Assembly (NCBI GenBank): GCA_951394405.1
Contig: OX596346.1
Location: 1,240,001-1,304,000 of the forward strand
Source: Coprinellus micaceus
Taxonomy: Eukaryota > Basidiomycota > Agaricomycetes > Agaricales > Psathyrellaceae
DNA length: 64,000 bases
Direction: 5' to 3'
Under the pieces are notes generated by a model. The model did no database searches, was not told where the DNA came from, and worked only from the letters and a program-made list of their open reading frames with translations. Shown piece after piece: positions 11,799 to 23,397 of this stretch. Position numbers and translations under genes: made by a program. Position 1 is the stretch's first letter. Every line of letters begins with the position of its first letter.

Positions 11799-12137
11799 TG
11801 CTAGTGTTTTTTGCGGTACATTTGAGCCATCAAAGACCCTAATTGCATGAAGGAAAACCCTATTCACCATTATGGATACCCTTTTGTCCACCCATTGCCG
11901 CAAACCCTGTCAAACTATGTCCCTTTTCATGGCATCATCGTTTCCTCTCTCTGACGGCGTATTCTCAAAAAACACCACCAAAGGTCTCTTTCATCCCACT
12001 CAGGAAAGGCCCTAACACACCCTGTGTGACCCTCAAATACATGTTCCCACAGGCAAGGCAATGACTACGACTTTCGCCGATTTCCCGAAAATTAAGCGCC
12101 CGTCGCACAAGAAGCGCCCGGCGGCCTACTGACCATC

Positions 12138-12224
12138 GGCCTGATGGTCTAGTAGTATGATTCCTTGTTAGGGCGTTCGTTCGCAATCTCGAGGAGGTCC
12201 CGGGTTCAATTCCCGGTCAGGCCC
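12138..12224 (+). tRNA. tRNA-Pro (anticodon AGG), 15-nt intron
   Basis: Its exons are identical to the tRNA-Pro gene at 11705, but the intron (12174-12188) is only 15 nt and unrelated in sequence (CGTTCGTTCGCAATC). T-run termination follows at about 12235. The exon identity against divergent introns shows these are true paralogous genes under selection on the mature tRNA. Confidence 0.93.
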
Positions 12225-13092
12225 TTGGTGTAGTTCGTTTTGCTTACCCCGCCCCCTGGAAGGGCATCAGGATAGCATCTGGAGAGCGGTAAATAGTTAC
12301 CCTATTCATACCCTATACAACCGCAAGTTTGTGCCTACTTCTTCGATTTTTTCGATGATATTTCCACTTGAAAGCATTCATGAACTCATGAGTCATGACC
12401 CGTACTCAGTTCCCGTACGCACAGCTTCCACTGGAGCCAGCACCCAGCGGCAACGCACCGCAAATATGATTGGCCCTATTCGACTGTCATTCGACATCAT
12501 AATCATTATCCACACAGACCACATATCATACCTCACGGGACCCATATTCAGAAGATGGTCTCTTAGCTACATAATTTCCCTGCCTTTTTCTTGAGAAAAA
12601 GACTGAAACTTTGTTTAGCGCCGGGCGGCCATTGCGGCATTGCCACCGCCCGGCGCCCAATTACAAATTTTTACAATACCCTTCTCCACATATATAGGCG
12701 CCAACAAGTGGCCAGGCCCGCTACTGTCGCACGCGTAGTCACCTGTAGTCACCACCAGAATCTATTGGTCCAGTCATATCCATTACACTATCCTAACCAT
12801 CGCATTGCCCTCGTTGGCGATATCTTTTTCCGCATCATATGTCGTGCTCGGGATGGTGTTAGTCAAGCATCTGCACGGTTGGCTGATGGGCTGCTCGTGC
12901 TCGTAAGCCTAATCCGCTGGCACGAATGTTATCTACTCACAAAGACCTGATACTCTTCCCAACGATCCAAAGCCGCACATTCCTCCACGTCCTGTCTCGT
13001 CCCCAAGTATCCGTGGGAAGCTCTTTCCCTCTGAAATCTGGGTACGATCGCTCCATGATCTGCACACGAAAAACATGAAATTTTTAGTGACG
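12225..13092. other. Intergenic, GC-rich hairpin inside
   Basis: About 870 bases between the second tRNA-Pro and the hAT-like element. There is no supported gene. It contains the inverted repeat at 12618-12656. Confidence 0.5.
12618..12656. repeat. GC-rich hairpin, 11-bp perfect stem
   Basis: GCGCCGGGCGG (12618-12628) pairs perfectly with CCGCCCGGCGC (12646-12656) around a 17-nt loop. It lies in non-coding sequence and stands out against AT-rich flanks. Its function is unknown. Confidence 0.6.
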
Positions 13093-13100
13093 CTTTGGAT

Positions 13101-13822
13101 TAGGGCTCCAACCATATACTATCCCTATACGGGTCGGGCCATATAGGGATAGGGTTGTGCTGTTGGCGCTGAGATCGGTCACATGTTGCTCACGCCGCCA
13201 CTCGCCCTCCTCCGGCACATCAATTATTCTTCGAAAACAAGGGTCCCAGAGGCCGTAATATTGTGTATAGTTGCTAGATAGCAACCATGGAACACACATG
13301 TACACCCTTTTCCAACTTTATTCGCGTTCCAAACGAGTTATTCGTTCTGTGGGCTCAAACGTCAACTATGAGCTTCTGAGAAGAGCGATGCATTTAGGCG
13401 CTCGTCAAAAACCTCCCAATTTTTTTTGCCGTTGTCACCGGGAATTGGGATATTGGCAAACAGTCTGAGTGTGGCCATTATTTTAGCAAGAGGGAGGTTC
13501 GCTGCGAGTTTAACCGCCTTGAGTTTGCGTGTGTAGTCACCTGACAATTACTATGGAAATCCGCTCCTTGTGCCTCGGAGGCCATAAAGGGAGGGGCCGG
13601 GCAAATTGGGCGAACCCTTATAGCTGGAGCAGACACGCCCCAGCAGCAGTCGGTCACTGCAGCACTCAATAACTGGGTTGTAACTAACAACCCTATACAC
13701 CCTGCATTATAGTATAAATACCATATACTATACAGCCGACAAAAATGGGTTATAGGGATAGGGATAGGGATAGGATAGTACCCTATTAATAGGGTATCGT
13801 ATAGTATATGGTTGGAGCCCTA
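13101..13822. mobile_element. hAT-like non-autonomous DNA transposon (MITE-type), 722 bp
   Basis: The ends are perfect 22-bp terminal inverted repeats (13101-13122 and 13801-13822), starting TAGGGCTCCAACCATATACT. They are flanked by an exact 8-bp direct repeat CTTTGGAT (13093-13100 and 13823-13830), the target-site duplication. An 8-bp duplication and ends beginning TAGGG are typical of the hAT superfamily. Both subterminal regions carry GGGATA-type short repeats, commonly transposase-binding sites. No transposase frame is present, so mobility would need an autonomous partner elsewhere. The element inserted about 60 bp from a tRNA-Pro gene. Confidence 0.88.
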
Positions 13823-13890
13823 CTTTGGATCGCCTTCCAAGACCCTCTACTTTTCAAGTAGCGGGAAAAGGAAGCAAAACAAAAGATCCA

Positions 13891-13977
13891 GGGCCTGACC
13901 GGGAATTGAACCCGGGACCTCCTCGAGATTACGAATAAACGCCCTAACAAGGAATCATACTACTAGACCATCAGGCC
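13891..13977 (-). tRNA. tRNA-Pro (anticodon AGG), 15-nt intron
   Basis: A third tRNA-Pro(AGG), on the minus strand, with exons matching the copies at 11705 and 12138. Its intron is 13927-13941 (15 nt, similar to that of the 12138 copy). T-runs follow the gene at about 13880. Three copies within 2.3 kb form a small family cluster. Confidence 0.93.
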
Positions 13978-14626
13978 GCTGTCCAAGCTTGTCGGCCCGC
14001 TCCCTTGGCTCGCGTCGGGCGGCGGGAGGGCGGCGCTTGGGCTTGGCGTTCAAAGTTTTCGTCTTTGAGTCTCGCCTGGCGTCTGCCATGAGGCCCTCCA
14101 CGATGCCGCTGTCGCGAACAGCTCGACAGTGAGACTTGGGTTGTCCGAATCACCTTTTACTGCGGCGGTGACGGGGACGGGGGTGGAGGAATATGGCTTG
14201 TCAACCTAATGTTGCGCAGGATTGCCTTTGGATTGGCCATGGGTATTGTACACCACAACATGAGCTAATGGTGGGAGGCAAGAACAGTTGAGAAGGCATA
14301 CAGAGGCGAACAATTTAGAAAAGGTGGCTCGTCGCTTCTCAACCAATGGGCGAAGTGCCAACGAAGTGCGACATGAGGTTCAAAAAGTTCAGACTCGCCA
14401 CCATCCTGGTACCCCTCGCGAAGTCCTTCCTCGTGACCCAGGCGTGAGGTGGGGATCGGGGTGTCAACGATCTGAAAAAGATAGACATGAATTGTAATGA
14501 GTTCCAGAAGACGCGATATAAACAGGGATGCTTACTATGGTGCAAGCAGTAAAGGATACCGTCGCACCATTGGGTCTGCTTGACGTTCAACGCGTCATCG
14601 TGCTGTAGTCTCGCCATTTATATTGC

Positions 14627-15438
14627 TTAGCCTCTGGCCGCCAACTTTCTCTCGAGTTCTTCGAAAGCACTTAACACCTGTGACTTCCCACTGCCTGCTC
14701 CTGCATTGGCTGCGGTCGACGCAGCAGAATGCTTGGGACGTATAGAGTCGGGCCATTCCACTTCTGGGACTCCCAGGGTTCGTAGTTTTGACTGGATAGC
14801 ATGCACGCTCTCGTCGTAGGTTTCTAGGCTGTCTTCGTAAAGGTCATAAACGCAAATCGCGCAGCCCGACATGCAGCACTCTGAAATCAATCCGGGGTCA
14901 CCATTATTGGTCGAGTAGGCAGAGAATGGAACGCACCGTCATCTGCAGGGGGGTCCGGCTTCTTGGGTATAATAAGTCCACTGAACATCTCGACGTCCTC
15001 TCTACTCGTTTCCTTCACAAGCGCTGTCACACCGCCAACCTTCGCCTTCTCTAGGTTCTCGGAAGTCTCCTCTATTTCCTCCTTCTCTCTCACTAATTCC
15101 CTTTTCGCCCGAAGTGTCCTCTCTATTTGAACCCATCTCTGGGACAAGTTCCGACCTCGATCGGCAGTAGTTTTTCCTGGTCGTACTGAGGATTCGCGGT
15201 AAGGTGACTCGCCTGGAGGTCGTCGCGTGAAAGGGTTCTGAAGAGTTTCAAATTTCTCTGCGGGGCCGGGGTTGCTTCCCGAGCCCTCCGACGAAGGCTT
15301 GCGGGTGGACCCTGGTCCTGTTGCCGTCGAAATTCCTGCTCGGGGTGAACGTACGGCAGCTACAGACCGTGCATGGCAAACTATGCGGGTGCCAATGCGT
15401 ATGCTATGAGCTGTGGAGGCTCTGGGAAAGGCGTACAT
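14627..15438 (-). CDS. Oxidoreductase-like domain protein (OXLD1-type)
   Basis: Two exons (15438-14937 and 14880-14627) give 251 residues. Across the splice the protein reads PKKPDPPADDECCMSGCAIC followed by VYDLYEDSLETY, the Pro-rich lead and CC-x2-GC-x2-C signature of the oxidoreductase-like N-terminal domain (OXLD1 in animals). The N-terminus is basic and Ser/Thr/Ala-rich, consistent with mitochondrial targeting. I placed the start at MYAFPRAS; the frame stays open to an upstream ATG at 15582 that would add 48 unremarkable residues. The biochemical role of this family is not established. Confidence 0.75.
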
Positions 15439-15970
15439 CCATCTGACGTAGAGGCCCGACGTCACTTGGTGGTGGTGAAGAGGAAAGAAGTGAACCGGAT
15501 CAAATGCACGCGGCCTGATCGGGGCGCATACGAGCCCACACGACCTTCTCACCAGTGTACCACGGGATTCAGCTGGGAGCAAACTTCAAGCTTCACAGTA
15601 ATTGGAGCTGTAGACATACATGGGTGCGGGGTAAATGTCCTTGGGTGCAATTCGACGACGTGAGTAAAGTAAAGAAGATTGTGCGCATGATGGGTGTATC
15701 GCATGATAGTCCTTGCTCGTGAATATCATCCAGAGAAAGTGAAAAGCATGGAAGAAGGTACCTAGTAGCGCCCAAAGAGCATTTAGCGCTGTGAAAACTA
15801 TAGCTGTGAACTCGGGATGGGTCACAAGGCAGCACGAGGCGGCTCACTTTCGGATGTGGTACCGCGGCGCTGTTGAACAGCTTCCCATCGCATGGTACCA
15901 TTGGGAAGACTAAGGGTGGCTCCGGCGACGCCTTGGGATGCGCGAGCGCGCCTCCACCGTCAAGTCGTTC
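15439..15970. other. Intergenic with open segments, no supported gene
   Basis: About 530 bases between two minus-strand genes. A frame at 15586-15825 includes a hydrophobic stretch (ALNALWALLGTFF), but it has no supported start or partner exon. It could be a missed 3' exon of the small secreted protein upstream. Confidence 0.3.
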
Positions 15971-16309
15971 TCAGAATATTTGGCGGCGGGAGCCTCTGCC
16001 CTTTGACGAGCAAGGACCGCAGGGCTGTCCCCTCTCCTCCAGGTGCCTCGCTTCTACTTCGGCGTCGGAGTACGCTGCGGCCAGGTCCTTAGCTGCTTGA
16101 AGGGTGCTTTCGTAGTCAGGAGAGCTTGACTCGCGCCTCTCGACGCTCGGGATATCGTTCGTTGACCACTTGCTCGCCAGCGCCTTTGCGCGTTGGATGG
16201 CGAGGTTGGCGATCGCCTGTCGGCGACTGAGTTTATGGCTCTCTGGAGTGGGAGACGCTAGCGAGAATGCTGCGAGGAGACAAATGAGGAGGATTTGCAA
16301 TCCGCGCAT
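15971..16309 (-). CDS. Small secreted protein, possibly KEX2-processed
   Basis: A single exon of 112 residues starts with a clear signal peptide (MRGLQILLICLLAAFSLASP). It is followed by a Lys/Arg-rich region with dibasic sites (LSRRQ, VERRES), and the C-terminal part holds a CGPC pair. Dibasic sites after a signal peptide suggest processing in the Golgi by a kexin-type protease. I recognise no family. I chose the internal ATG because it gives the signal peptide; the frame is open 16 codons further upstream. The gene could have additional 3' exons. Confidence 0.55.
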   Translation of the reverse strand: MRGLQILLICLLAAFSLASPTPESHKLSRRQAIANLAIQRAKALASKWSTNDIPSVERRESSSPDYESTLQAAKDLAAAYSDAEVEARHLEERGQPCGPCSSKGRGSRRQIF

Positions 16310-16976
16310 GGCTACTCCCTCGTTAGCTTTGAGCGAATCGAGAGGTAAGTTGGTCACACCTTTGGAAGGGTAGCAGTCAGATAACTCTGGTCCAGGGGGA
16401 AGACTCCCCGCTAGTTATAGGCCCTCGGGAGCGAATCAAAAGAGGGGTCAGCATGCACGAAGCCTCGCTTTTATATTCCGCCCACGGAGCCCCTCCCAGA
16501 TCCTATGACATCAAGGATACGTGACGGCAAAGAGGGAACTTCCATCCAGACTGGGGTGTTCGTCAGTGTCAAGGGCTTCTGCTCATGTCCCTGATGCTTC
16601 TATGACCTAGTTTTAGACCCGACCAAGCGCATGTTGCCCTTTGTGGGGTAGCTTGATGAATGAGGGCTGTACCGAGGGCCACCAATGGGGAATTGGGAGG
16701 AGAAACCTCGTCGATCCAGGTAGAATGCAATTTCCGTCGTCAAACATAGATCTTTAGACAGGTGGAAGACACTTCATAAGGGTTTCAGAGAGGCGTTTAA
16801 CCGATAGGCATCTTGAACGGATGAAGGGTGATGGTGGTGGAGGCCAAGGGGTCTAGTGGCGAATTTCCTGTATTTTGAGCGGAATATTGACGTGGGAAAA
16901 CCTCGCAGATAGCGCGGTTCCTGGCTTGCCTCTGACCTCGACCTCCCATACCCAAATCTTCCAGAACTCCCCAGGG
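16310..16976. promoter_or_regulatory. Divergent promoter region
   Basis: About 670 bases separate the starts of the small secreted protein (minus strand) and NOSIP (plus strand). It must carry both promoters. I see no gene or repeat in it, and I cannot assign individual sites. Confidence 0.45.
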
Positions 16977-18189
16977 ATGACGAAACACAGCAAGAACAAC
17001 ACAGCCTCGTCGATATTCAGTTATGCAGAATACAAAAAACTGGACTATGGCACCAAACGCGTACGTGACAACTTGCCAGGGAACTGCACGGGGGATGTTC
17101 ATGACCTGGATTGTAGCAACGACTAGGCAATGAATCTATGCGGAGATTTGATGCCTGCGCATTATGCCTGAATAGTGCCAGAGACCCTGTCGTATGCCAA
17201 GAAGGGCACCTTTTCTGCAAGGAATGTGTATACACTGACCTCTGTACGTCGATGGTTCATCTGTTGGTCACCAAACTGAGGCAGATTCCAAGTAACACAG
17301 AAGAAGGACATTAAGCGCCAGAAGCAGAAATTGGATGAATTGAAGAAGGAGGCAGAGGAGGAGAAGCAAAGGGTCAGGCAGGCAGCAAGGGAGCGCGTTC
17401 TCGTCGAGTTCGAGAAGGGTCAGTTAGGTTTGGCGGCAGGACCTTCGACGATTAGCACCAAGGCAAATACGGACTTGGACAAGAAGGATGAAGGTACGTC
17501 TATTTCCGCCTTCCTTGCGATAACCGAGTCGACGTTTTCCTCCAGGTCGCGGTACCAAGCGCAAGTTCGAATTCGACGCGACCAACGTTGAAAGCATAGC
17601 AGCCGAAGCCGAGGAAGCCGCTGTGAGGCAGATGGAGAAGGAGCAAGCGCTCGCGCTCAAACACAAACTTCCGGACTTCTGGCTCCCCTCGCTAACACCA
17701 ACATATGCCTCCTCTGGCCCCCCACAAGGTCTCGACGACATTCAAGTGCAGTCGACGTGTCGCGGAGGGAACCCGGCGCACGGATTGACACTGAAAGCCC
17801 TCACACCGGTGGTCTTCACCAAACTGACCTCTGGACCTTCGAAGTCTGCAGAATCGACTCCAACGGAGAGCAAAGCCCGAGAAGCAGAGGCAGATACGAT
17901 TTGCCCGTCCTGCAAGAAGAAACTGTCGAATAATACCCTTCTCTTCTGTGAGTGACACCTTCCCTTCTGAAGTGCCTCCTCTCACTCCGAGGCTACAGTG
18001 GCGAAACCATGTGGGCATGTAACATGCAAAACCTGCACAGATACGCTTGTTCGTCCTGCAAAGCAGTGCATTGTCTGCGACACGAAGCTCAAGACAAAGG
18101 AAATCACGGAGCTGAAGCGCGAAGGTACTGGGTTCGCCAGCGGGGGTTTGGCGGAGACCTCGAAGCAAGGGATTTCTTTCCAGGGATAG
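16977..18189 (+). CDS. NOSIP-type U-box/RING E3 ubiquitin ligase
   Basis: Five exons (16977-17060, 17117-17243, 17293-17493, 17546-17947, 17999-18189) join in frame to 334 residues. The N-terminus MTKHSKNNTASSIFSYAEYK and FDACALCLNSARDPVVCQEG are characteristic of the nitric oxide synthase-interacting protein family. A long Lys/Glu coiled coil follows (about residues 75-115). The C-terminal RING-like half is CPSCKKKL ... LAKPCGHVTCKTCTDTL ... CIVCDTKL. Family members are nuclear E3 ligases associated with the spliceosome. No nitric oxide synthase role should be assumed in a fungus. Acceptor choice at intron 2 (17292) is fixed by the need to avoid a stop. Confidence 0.88.
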
Positions 18190-18365
18190 CTCGCGCATAC
18201 TTACAGTATGATCCGATCCTTGTGCTTTCTTGCAGCTTTGCGTCACTCGCAAGTACACCATCGCCTTCGCTTGATTCAGCGACCTGACTATAAAACCACA
18301 TCATAGGATACCTCTCATGTTACACACTCTACCAATCCTACGCCTAAGCTGGGAGGCAGCTGGTG

Positions 18366-18966
18366 TCATCTATCGCAGCGACGGTTAATAGTGGTTCTTT
18401 CTTGACCGCGAGAAACTTCCTGACCTCCTGCATCCACACTAATCATCGCAGACTGAGCGATTAAACTGACAGAATCCCTCACGTCGAAGAAGACCGAGGT
18501 CCCTGCTGGGACGTCGATTGGGTTCCAGACAAAGCTCGTCGAGGACGTGGTCGTCAAAGTCTTAATCTTTGTGAAAGTGGTCCCATCGAAGACGCTCTAT
18601 GGGGGCAGAAGGCAATGAGAACCTCGTTTGTGGCTTCAATGAGGTTCGTCCGACGCACCAGATCGTATGGAGCTGTGGTGAGGGAGCGTCAGAAACAATG
18701 AAGATGGCGCACGTATATATGGGTGGGGTTGCACTCACCAGCTCCTCCAACCCAGCTCAAAGTGACAGCCTCGCAGGAGACGACGGACACTCTATGAAGG
18801 TGTAGTCCATGTCAACCCGAGCACTTGTTGAGGACTTTCCGTCGTTTCATGGCGGGACAAAGACTCACGGAGTATTGATGACTAACGGATCAACTGTCTG
18901 AGGGGAGGGCGCCGCGAAGGCAGCGATGGCGAAGGACGAGAGGAGAGTGAGCGTCTTGAAGTTCAT
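18366..18966 (-). CDS. Small secreted Ig-like/Kre9-like domain protein
   Basis: Four exons on the minus strand start with a signal peptide (MNFKTLTLLSSFAIAAFA). Then comes PLVINTPVSVVSCEAVTLSW, an opening shared by many basidiomycete secreted proteins with a small beta-sandwich (Kre9/Knh1-like). Later motifs are TSFVWNPIDVPAGTSVFFDV and VSLIAQSAMISVDAG. There is no obvious GPI signal. Its role is probably in or at the cell wall, but this is inference. It converges on NOSIP, with 176 bp between stop codons. Confidence 0.65.
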
Positions 18967-19563
18967 GTTGTGTATCTTGGGTATGTTGATACTGACGAAA
19001 CCTCAAAGATCGCTCTGACCTTTATGGGCCTCCCAAGAGCTTGGCGTTGGCACGCTCTTCCTTGAGTATCTCACCCTGGCAAACATTCTTTCCTCACTCG
19101 GAATATTTCGTGAAGGTCGTGCATATTTGGGTAGCTACTAACTGCGGCATGGATCTCGTCCGTGAAAGAAGATGGCAACGTGGAGATGCCTTCACAGCGC
19201 TGGCGCTGCACTCGCACAGTTTGACTCCTTCTCTAGCAGCGCCCATTCCTATTCAAGAACGTACTGACAGGTATTCACCTGTTTCGAGGCAGGTTTACGG
19301 CTACAACCTGTCCTTCTCGCACAAAACTCCACTCCTCGACGCCCGTGCCGCCGGGCAACGATGCCCGTCTGTTCATCGAAGGTACTTCTTCCTCGAACAA
19401 AATCGCGTTGCAGCGAGGACATCGGGACATGATTCGCGGCACTCAGTCTCAGGCTGGGTTGTCTACATGAACCAGCAGCTGGCCTGTAGTATTTCCGTCT
19501 CATGTAATCTAAAGGATGTTCTGGCGTTGCGCGTCGTATAACTCGATATGTCACGTTGAGCGG
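18967..19563. other. Intergenic, no supported gene
   Basis: About 600 bases between the Trs65-like 3' end and the start of the secreted protein. A 166-codon plus-strand frame (19041-19541) crosses it but shows no family motif and no conserved composition, so I do not call it. Confidence 0.4.
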
Positions 19564-22500
19564 CTAATCGTTCGGGTCATGAATCACCACATCCAACACC
19601 GCCCTAGGAACAAGAAGCGCGTCAGAAGGGAGTCCCCGCAAGTAGTAAACCCGCGTTCGGTACTCACCTCAAGTTCATTGAGAACCCAGTCTCAGTATCC
19701 GTCAACGTCAACGTATCAATCGAATGGACTCCAGGTGACACAGCCAAAAAGTCCATCCTCACACTCTGACACGCCGACGGTCTTAGTGGCCCAATCCTAA
19801 CCCGCTTCGTCATAGGCAGCACTCCAGGGTATCCCATCTTCTTCACGCCCTCCCCTCCTCCTCCATAAACCCCCGTCTGCGCCCCGCCCCTCCTTCGCCT
19901 CCTCTTCTCCGGGCACGTAACCTCGAACCTCCTCGCCCAGGTGCTCTGGTTAAACACAAAAATGTCGAGGGTGAATGTATCCAGGGGGTATATCTTATCG
20001 TGCCCTAACAGCTCCCCGCCCACCCCAAACGATTCCTCCTCCATCCCCACCGCCCCACGCTCAATCACAGGCAACAGCCCCACCGAAACGACCACATTCT
20101 CCCCACTCGCTCCCGAATTCATCAACTTGTGAATCATCCTCTGCTCCCCATACGCCGCAGGGACATGCGGGACAGGCGTCCCCGGCTGGCCCTGCTGCAT
20201 CATATTCATCATCGGGAGGTTCCCCACAGTCGCAGGCATGCTCGCCCGGTTCCTGCGCACCTCGACGCTCGGGCCGACGTTGTTCTGGCTCTGCGACGCG
20301 ATGGGCCCTTGGGACATGGGACTGGGGGGGAGGGTCATCTTTTGGGGGAACGCGGGGTAGGCAGGGGTCGGGGGAACCGCGTCGTACGTGTTCTGCGGGG
20401 TGGGGGTGTAGTTGTCGTCGTACCCTGGGGAGAAGACGACCGCCCCGGGCGCGGGGGAGTAAGGCATGGGCGCTTGGGTCGGTGCGCCGTACGTCGTGGG
20501 CGAACGCAGGTACTGCATCGTTCCCATCCCCAGTGGGGACCGCCCCGAGTTCATCGGCGATTGAGCTTGCAGGTGTGGAGGGATGGCGGACGAAGGCCGG
20601 ACGGGTGTTCGTGCGCTTGGGAGACCGTGCTTTCCAAAGACTCGGGATTGGAAGTACCCTCCTGGTGTCAGAGGAAACTTGCGGCTGCCTGGAAAGACGG
20701 AGGATTGGGGCGTTGCCCCCGTGCCGGTGTAGGGGTACATGGCTGTCATGGGGGTTCCCATGCGTGAGGAGGGGAGGCCGAGCGCGGACATCGGGAAAGG
20801 GGAGGCGGGTTCGGGGAGCGCGGTTGGGTAGCCGGATGCTGGGTCGGAGATGTCGAAGGCGTCGAGGACGGGAGCGGGGTTGGCGTCGAGGTCGAGTACT
20901 GTGCTCCAGACGGAGGAGAACGTCCTCGTCGGGAGCGTGATGGCGTCCGGTTCAGTGAGTAGAGCCCGAGCTGAGGGTGTCAATGGGGTGTAGGGCTTTC
21001 CGTTGACAGTGATGGAGACGCCCCGTCGAAGCTCCGATCTGACCTTTGCATCTGGCTTCGCGAACGAGAAACTGTCGAGCTCCTCTGGCGAACGAAGGAA
21101 AGTGACCGCGTATAGTAGGTTTACTTGAGCGTAAGGACCCAACTTCAGTGGGAAAGTCGTTTTAGCCGCGTTCGCAGACAACCCTTCCTTCCCCCAGCCA
21201 ACGAGCGTGGTCTTCGCTCCCTCTCCGGCAATCTTGATGTCCACGCTCTCTACCATGAACCCGATCCCACTCTGAGTCTCCTGACCACCCGAGTTCTTGA
21301 TCTCAATGCAGAGAACGACCGTTCTCTCAGCACTCCCAGCCTCCCTCCTCTCCCGCTCCTTCTCTGTTTCGTCCAAGTCCGAGACCGTACCCTCCGTTCC
21401 GGGCAAGAGGACGTAGGGCACGAACACGGTGCGCATGCGTAATTGGAAGGTCGACACCGTTTGCAGTGTTCTGCGGTACGACTTGCGTAGCGTGGGATGT
21501 GCCTTGCGCACGGCGGTCATCGGGGACGGCGAGGGCTGGATAGGCGTATCGGCAAGCACGGGAGGGAGGGAGAATAGTCTCTGTCTTGACGTAGCACCCA
21601 GTCGGAGCGAAGGGACGTTGATCTTGTCTGCGCCTGCTTTCGCAAAGTCTGGGCCGGCGAGGAGCCCTTCTAAGAGGTTGATCTCTTCTAGGCCGTCGAG
21701 GAGAACTTCGACGTCTTTATCGTCCTTCTTTTCCTGGTATTCGGTCGGGGATTCGGGGACAGAGACGCCTAAAGTCGAGAGGTACACGGAGAGAGGGTGC
21801 TTAACAGAGGTGACGATCGGTTTCTCGCGGAGTGTGGCAGCGGTGGTGAGGCAGAGGAGGGGATTGGAGAAGTTGGCGGTCTTGAGGAAGGCTGGAGAAC
21901 TAGTTAGAGTGCCGCGACGGCTTGGGAGTAGAGGGGACTTACAGACTGTTAACGATAAGCGGTACGCTGCCACCCACACCTTCTCCTTCTCGGACCACAG
22001 AAGTGAAAAGGCATCCCTAGACTGTTCGGCATGGCCAGATCCCCATATGACACCCGCTAGGAATACACCTTCAGACGCTGCGTACTGCCGATCCTGCTCA
22101 CCCGTTGCTGGGACCGGATTGGGCGTTGCTGGGGGGAATATAGATGGATGTTGCGGGGGCGCCAGTCCAGCACTAGGACGTGGGGGAAGAAGAGCCGACT
22201 GTCCCCTCGGTGGCGCAGACAGTCTCGACGACCATGTTGTCTCTTGGACATTGGGAACAGGGGCGGAGGATATGTACGACGCTTCCAGGGAAACCTGCAA
22301 GTAACTCAAGAACTCGAGTAAGAGGACCGGGGGATTCTGGGGATCGGCTGGGATATCTGGGTTTGGGCGCTGTATTCTAAGGAGGAGAAGCGACTGCAAT
22401 TGTTCGTCTGAGAGTTTATAAACAGGATGCTTGTCGAGTAGAGACTGAGACGCACCGAAGAAGGCCTGCTTCCGTTCGACCTTGCCGATCTTGACTCGTC

Positions 22501-22600
22501 CTAGCCATTCGTCTGCAGAGCTTTCTGGAGGGAATTCGAGGGATGTGTCGGGGACTACTACGTTGAGTTCTGACGTTGAGAAGAGGTGTTCTAGGGACAT
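19564..22600 (-). CDS. TRAPP complex subunit Trs65-like
   Basis: A long minus-strand frame encodes about 973 residues after removing two introns: 21892-21942 (51 nt, in frame and therefore easily missed) and 19604-19667, which gives the true C-terminus MNLRAVLDVVIHDPND. The end block (VRMDFLAVSPGVHSIDTLTL, then TDTETGFSMNLR) and the N-terminal MSLEHLFSTSELNVVVPD fit fungal Trs65 proteins. Trs65 is a TRAPP II subunit that helps activate Rab GTPases at the Golgi. The middle (about residues 590-850) is Pro/Ser/Gln-rich and probably disordered. The frame is open to an ATG at 22681; I prefer 22600 because conserved sequence begins there. Confidence 0.75.
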
Positions 22601-22979
22601 CGTGTGTCCCCAGGTGACGGTGCAGATGAAAGCCTCGTCAACGCCATCATTCCATGTATCTCTCGTGAGATGATCCAGCAAGCGCCGGCAGTGCGGCGGC
22701 AGGCGAGCCTCAAGCGCCTAATTTAAATGGGCATCCGAGGGACTTCAGGGGCCTCAGGCTGACTTCGAGATGAGATATAGGATGCATGAGGAATAGTAGG
22801 AGGTGGTGGTAGAGGGACCAAAGGTAATCCTAAATGGGACGTGACTTCGTGTCCCCGAATTTAGTTCCTTCTTGCTCCGTAACCACCACCATCGGACACC
22901 ATTCAACGCATTTCTACCTCTAATTCCCCGAGAACTCTTGCCATCGCGGTAGAACCCCATACCAGCCCACGACCCCGCA
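22601..22979. other. Intergenic between Trs65-like gene and F-box relic
   Basis: About 380 bases, holding the Trs65-like promoter on the left. Nothing else can be supported. Confidence 0.4.
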
Positions 22980-23397
22980 ATGACGACTCAGAAACTCGGG
23001 GCTCTCCGTGTAGTCGCCGTGGGCCATCCAGCGACGACGAACACGCCCGCCAGCCCGCAGGATTAGGCTTACATCCGAGAGCTCCCGGAGAACATACGAA
23101 AAGAGAAGGCTCATATTCAAAGCAAAATTGAAGAATTCGAGTAGAAAATTGAAGAACTCGATCGCGAACACAACCTTTTCCAAGCCAATCTCCCCAATCC
23201 CCCATATCCCACTCGGAGTTCTCGGCGAAATCTTCGCCCAGGCTTTGGACAACTGTAAAAGCCAGGATGCTTTCGTCAGGCTATGCCAAGTTTCCAAGGC
23301 CTGGCGGGAAGCAGTCGCCTTGTTCCCCACTTCTGGCAGCACCCGACCCTGGACGCGTCTCCATGGTACAAGAACCTGTTCTGGTCCGACCTTAAAG
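22980..23397 (+). pseudogene. F-box gene relic, broken by stops, frameshifts and a transposon
   Basis: From the ATG at 22980 the frame reads MTTQKLGALRVVAVGHPATT and tracks the intact gene at 1-887 (MSTHKAEALRIVTACHLATT) residue by residue. Two in-frame stops replace sense codons: a TAG in the segment aligned to PHDSAYIR and a TAG after KIEEFE. A frameshift follows before the F-box (HIPLGVLGEIFAQAL, LCQVSKAWREA) and another before VPHFWQ. At 23398 a 550-bp transposon interrupts the copy. The homology beyond the insertion is too weak for me to follow. This copy cannot make a functional protein. Confidence 0.88.

Noticed and set aside
14265..14617. Possible small minus-strand gene starting MARLQHDDALNVKQ and reaching a HEEGLREGYQDG segment that resembles LTO1-type proteins.
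   Set aside because: The only good donor (GTAAGC) leaves phase 1, and joining it to the acceptor before the second segment creates an immediate stop, so the two parts cannot be one coding sequence.
19975..20940. 321-codon plus-strand open frame.
   Set aside because: It is the antisense shadow of the GC-rich, Pro/Ser-rich part of the Trs65-like gene.
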